14,420 nt of DNA from Bdellovibrionales bacterium (GTDB lineage Bacteria; Bdellovibrionota; Bdellovibrionia; Bdellovibrionales; JAMPXM01): the NCBI GenBank assembly GCA_005792225.1, contig SXSP01000440.1, forward strand, positions 1 to 14,420. The letters are read 5' to 3'. Within the stretch, counting starts at the first letter, position 1, and each line of letters begins with the position of its first letter. The notes beneath the pieces are model-generated. The model was not told the origin of the DNA. It searched no databases and worked only from the letters and a program-made list of their open reading frames with translations. The position numbers and the translations under genes were made by a program. Positions 12,278-14,420 of the stretch are shown piece by piece.

Positions 12278-13606
12278 ATGCCAAATGCGATGACGAATAC
12301 GATGCCAAGTGCGAGTGTAGATGCCATGACGAATTCCATGGATAACACGAACTCTTCGACCTTAACCGAAACAAACCGCAGAGTCGCACTCTCGGTGATT
12401 TCGACCATCTTCTTCATGTGGGGTTTCCTCACTTGTCTGAATGACATCTTAATTCCGCATTTAAAGGCGCTCTTTTCGCTCTCTTACATGCAGAGCGCTT
12501 TGATTCAGTTCACGTTCTTCGGCGCGTACTTCATCGCGGCATTGCCGGCGGGCAAAGTCGTATCGAAGCTCGGATATAAGAACGGGATCAGCGTGGGTCT
12601 ATTAGTTGCCGCCGTCGGTGCGGCTCTCTTCTACCCAGCTGCGAAGTTTGAATCGTATCCTTATTTCCTCGGCGCTCTTTTCGTTCTCGCGACGGGAATC
12701 ACGGTTCTTCAGGTTGCGGCGAATCCTTACGTCAGCCTCCTCGGTCCCGAGAAGACGGCCTCGAGCCGTTTGAACCTCGCCCAAGCGTTGAACTCGCTCG
12801 GTACGACGATCGCGCCTCATATCGGTGGACTCTTCATTCTCGCGGCTGCCGTAGTTTCTTCGGAGCAACTCGCGCAAATGTCGGCGAGCGAACAAGCGGC
12901 TTACCGTCTTGAGCAAGCTCAGGCAGTTCAGGGACCGTACCTCGTCCTCGCGGGTGTCTTGCTCTTGCTCGCGGTCTTCATCTACATGTTCCGTCTTCCT
13001 TCCTTTAAACACACCGAAGCCGGATCAAGCGCGAACCAGGGTTCTTTCCTCTCGGTTCTTCGTAAAAAACACGTCGCATACGGTGTCATCGCGCAGTTCC
13101 TCTACGTCGGTGCGGAGGTAGCGATCGGAAGCTTCCTCATTAACTTCATGGCACAGGCCGAAATCGGTGGCATGACGGAGGCGACGGCCTCTAAGTACAT
13201 CCCGCTTTACTGGGGTGGTGCGATGGTCGGCCGATTCATCGGTTCGGCTCTTCTTCAGAAAATCGATGCCGGTAAACTCTTGGGAGTCGCGGCGACGGCG
13301 GCGGTGGCATTGATCGGCGTGTGCTTGGCAACGACGGGCGCGGTTTCGATGTACGCGATCTTGGGAGTTGGCCTCTTCAACTCGATCATGTTCCCGACGA
13401 TCTTCACACTCGCGATTCGCGGTTTGAACGAAGAGACCGAGAAAGCTTCGAGCTTGATCATCATGTCGATCGTGGGTGGAGCGATTGTACCGCTCATCAT
13501 GGGTGCGCTCGCGGACGGCATCGGCCTCCACATGGCGTTTGCCCTCCCGCTGATTTGCTACCTGTTCATCGTATTCTACGGCTTCCGCGGCTCGCGAGTT
13601 GCCTAA
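12278..13606 (+). CDS. Sugar:H+ symporter, FucP/GluP-type major facilitator
   Basis: A 442-aa inner-membrane transporter with about 12 hydrophobic segments. The first helix carries FFMWGFLTCLNDILIPHLK (about residues 46-64), the hallmark of the fucose/glucose/galactose permease branch of the major facilitator superfamily. Other family patterns are QVAANPYVSLLGP, SRLNLAQALNSLGTTIAP and SIMFPTIFTLAIRGL. It likely imports a hexose such as glucose, galactose or L-fucose with protons; which one cannot be told. The first 37 residues are hydrophilic, rich in Asn, Thr and Met, with five in-frame ATGs. AGAGAG six nt before ATG 12278 favours the first, but a later start is possible. It is a single gene with a strong terminator; no catabolic gene is adjacent. 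Confidence 0.92.
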   Translation: MPNAMTNTMPSASVDAMTNSMDNTNSSTLTETNRRVALSVISTIFFMWGFLTCLNDILIPHLKALFSLSYMQSALIQFTFFGAYFIAALPAGKVVSKLGYKNGISVGLLVAAVGAALFYPAAKFESYPYFLGALFVLATGITVLQVAANPYVSLLGPEKTASSRLNLAQALNSLGTTIAPHIGGLFILAAAVVSSEQLAQMSASEQAAYRLEQAQAVQGPYLVLAGVLLLLAVFIYMFRLPSFKHTEAGSSANQGSFLSVLRKKHVAYGVIAQFLYVGAEVAIGSFLINFMAQAEIGGMTEATASKYIPLYWGGAMVGRFIGSALLQKIDAGKLLGVAATAAVALIGVCLATTGAVSMYAILGVGLFNSIMFPTIFTLAIRGLNEETEKASSLIIMSIVGGAIVPLIMGALADGIGLHMAFALPLICYLFIVFYGFRGSRVA

Positions 13607-13613
13607 TGAAAAT

Positions 13614-13641
13614 GGCCGGGGCGTTCGCTCCGGCCTTCTTT
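13614..13641 (+). terminator. Intrinsic terminator of the sugar transporter gene
   Basis: A 9-bp GC-rich stem (GGCCGGGGC / GCTCCGGCC, one G-U pair) closed by a GTTC loop and followed by TTCTTT, starting 7 nt after the stop codon. It is the most textbook-like terminator in the window and may also serve the converging minus-strand gene. Confidence 0.85.
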
Positions 13642-13645
13642 GATT

Positions 13646-14420
13646 TCAATGAACTTGCACGGCCACCGTCGTGCGCTCAACATATTCAGTGCGCAGATCC
13701 GGGAGCGAAACCGACTCGATCGGTTGCCCGCGCTGACGAATCCAATTTTTCATTTCTTTGCGATAACGAATCCCAGCTAATAGAGCCGCCAAGCCTCCGA
13801 GAGTTAACAAGGGATATTTAGTCGCTTGAACGTAGAGGCTTCGTCCTCGAACCCAGCCCTCGTGTGTTCCTCTTTCATGGAGTCCGTAGCCGGGGTCGTA
13901 GAGTGTGCCCACGCGTGGTCCCTCGGCGGGCCGATCGGATCTCTGCGACCAGTAGCCGTAAGCTTCCATGAATTTGTCCATGAGGCGGGGAGAGAGGCTG
14001 CTCAAGAGTGTTAGCGCCTTCGACTGGAAGCCGACGAAGAAGTCACGTTTCGGGTGGGCCGCCGCGAATAAAATCGCATCGGCCACCGCTTCTGGACTAT
14101 ACAGCATTCCTCGATGCGCGGGTTGCATCGGTGTGTAGTTGGCCGCGTGATCGTTGTAGGGCGTATCGATCCGTCCTGGGTGGATGAGAGTTACGGAGAT
14201 CGAAGCCTTGTCTCTTTCCAATTCCATCCGGAGAGCATCGGTAAATCCATGCAATGCGTTTTTCGAAGAGGCGTAGGTGGATTGTATAACAACCGATCTG
14301 TCGCCAAAGAAGCTTCCAACGTTGATGATCGCCCCAGGTTTGTTATGACCCTTGAAGTGAGCAACAGCCGTCTTTGATCCATACACCGTTCCCCAAAAGT
14401 TTGTGTCGAACATGCGGCGC
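13646..14420 (-). CDS. Short-chain dehydrogenase/reductase with C-terminal membrane helix (5' end outside window)
   Basis: An NAD(P)-dependent oxidoreductase of the SDR family, cut by the right edge. The frame is open through the last base, and the first visible residues (RRMFDTNFWGTVYG) are the middle of an SDR, so the glycine-rich cofactor motif lies outside the window. Seen: the structural Asn in DTNFWG, the catalytic Ser in NVGSFFG, YASSK with the catalytic Tyr and Lys, and HPGRIDTP after it. Beyond the catalytic core there are about 100 further residues, including a hydrophobic stretch (YPLLTLGGLAALLAGI) followed by basic residues, suggesting a C-terminal membrane anchor. The substrate is unknown. 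It converges on the sugar transporter gene. Confidence 0.88.
   Translation of the reverse strand, partial: RRMFDTNFWGTVYGSKTAVAHFKGHNKPGAIINVGSFFGDRSVVIQSTYASSKNALHGFTDALRMELERDKASISVTLIHPGRIDTPYNDHAANYTPMQPAHRGMLYSPEAVADAILFAAAHPKRDFFVGFQSKALTLLSSLSPRLMDKFMEAYGYWSQRSDRPAEGPRVGTLYDPGYGLHERGTHEGWVRGRSLYVQATKYPLLTLGGLAALLAGIRYRKEMKNWIRQRGQPIESVSLPDLRTEYVERTTVAVQVH

Overview
The window is about 14.4 kb of bacterial chromosome, close to 50% G+C and densely coded on both strands. It has strong AG-rich ribosome binding sites and a Gram-negative style of exported proteins: Sec signal peptides, one Tat signal, and a periplasmic cytochrome-c-biogenesis-like domain. I see no rRNA, tRNA, insertion sequence, phage gene or CRISPR array. 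The mix of genes and the many small secreted cysteine-rich proteins would fit a Bdellovibrionota- or delta-proteobacteria-like organism, but that is a guess.

Left end (88-3319, + strand): this is the outstanding feature, a tight three-gene operon. It holds an isonitrile (isocyanide) synthase of the PvcA/IsnA family, an Fe(II)/2-oxoglutarate dioxygenase of the PvcB/IsnB type, and a class-A FAD monooxygenase. Start and stop codons overlap by 4 nt at both junctions if isnB starts at its GTG. Together they read as a compact biosynthetic unit for an isonitrile derived from an aromatic amino acid. The FAD enzyme would be the tailoring step. It is not the 4-hydroxyphenylacetate-hydroxylase type seen as PvcC in Pseudomonas. 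A hairpin follows the operon.

3359-5223: three small genes of unknown function. The first is a minus-strand secreted protein with eight cysteines and an internal duplication; its Shine-Dalgarno sequence lies in a perfect 10-bp inverted repeat. The second is a minus-strand basic, coiled-coil-like protein. The third is a plus-strand secreted protein with six cysteines.

5295-9031 (+ strand): an ArsR-type repressor with a palindromic operator over its own promoter is followed by an AHSA1/SRPBCC protein and a metallo-beta-lactamase-fold protein, apparently one operon. After a 130-nt gap comes a Tat-exported PhoD-type phosphatase that starts at TTG and ends in a terminator-like hairpin.

9042-10544 (- strand): a two-gene unit. 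It encodes a periplasmic protein resembling the C-terminal domain of CcmI/CycH, then a RelA/SpoT-type alarmone synthetase with a long C-terminal extension.

10691-11362 (+): a secreted protein made largely of seven 19-residue Tyr/Trp-rich repeats. 11449-11910 (-): a DUF1697 protein lacking the usual N-terminal strand. 12278-13606 (+): a sugar transporter of the FucP/GluP type with a strong terminator. 13646-14420 (-): a short-chain dehydrogenase cut by the right edge of the window.
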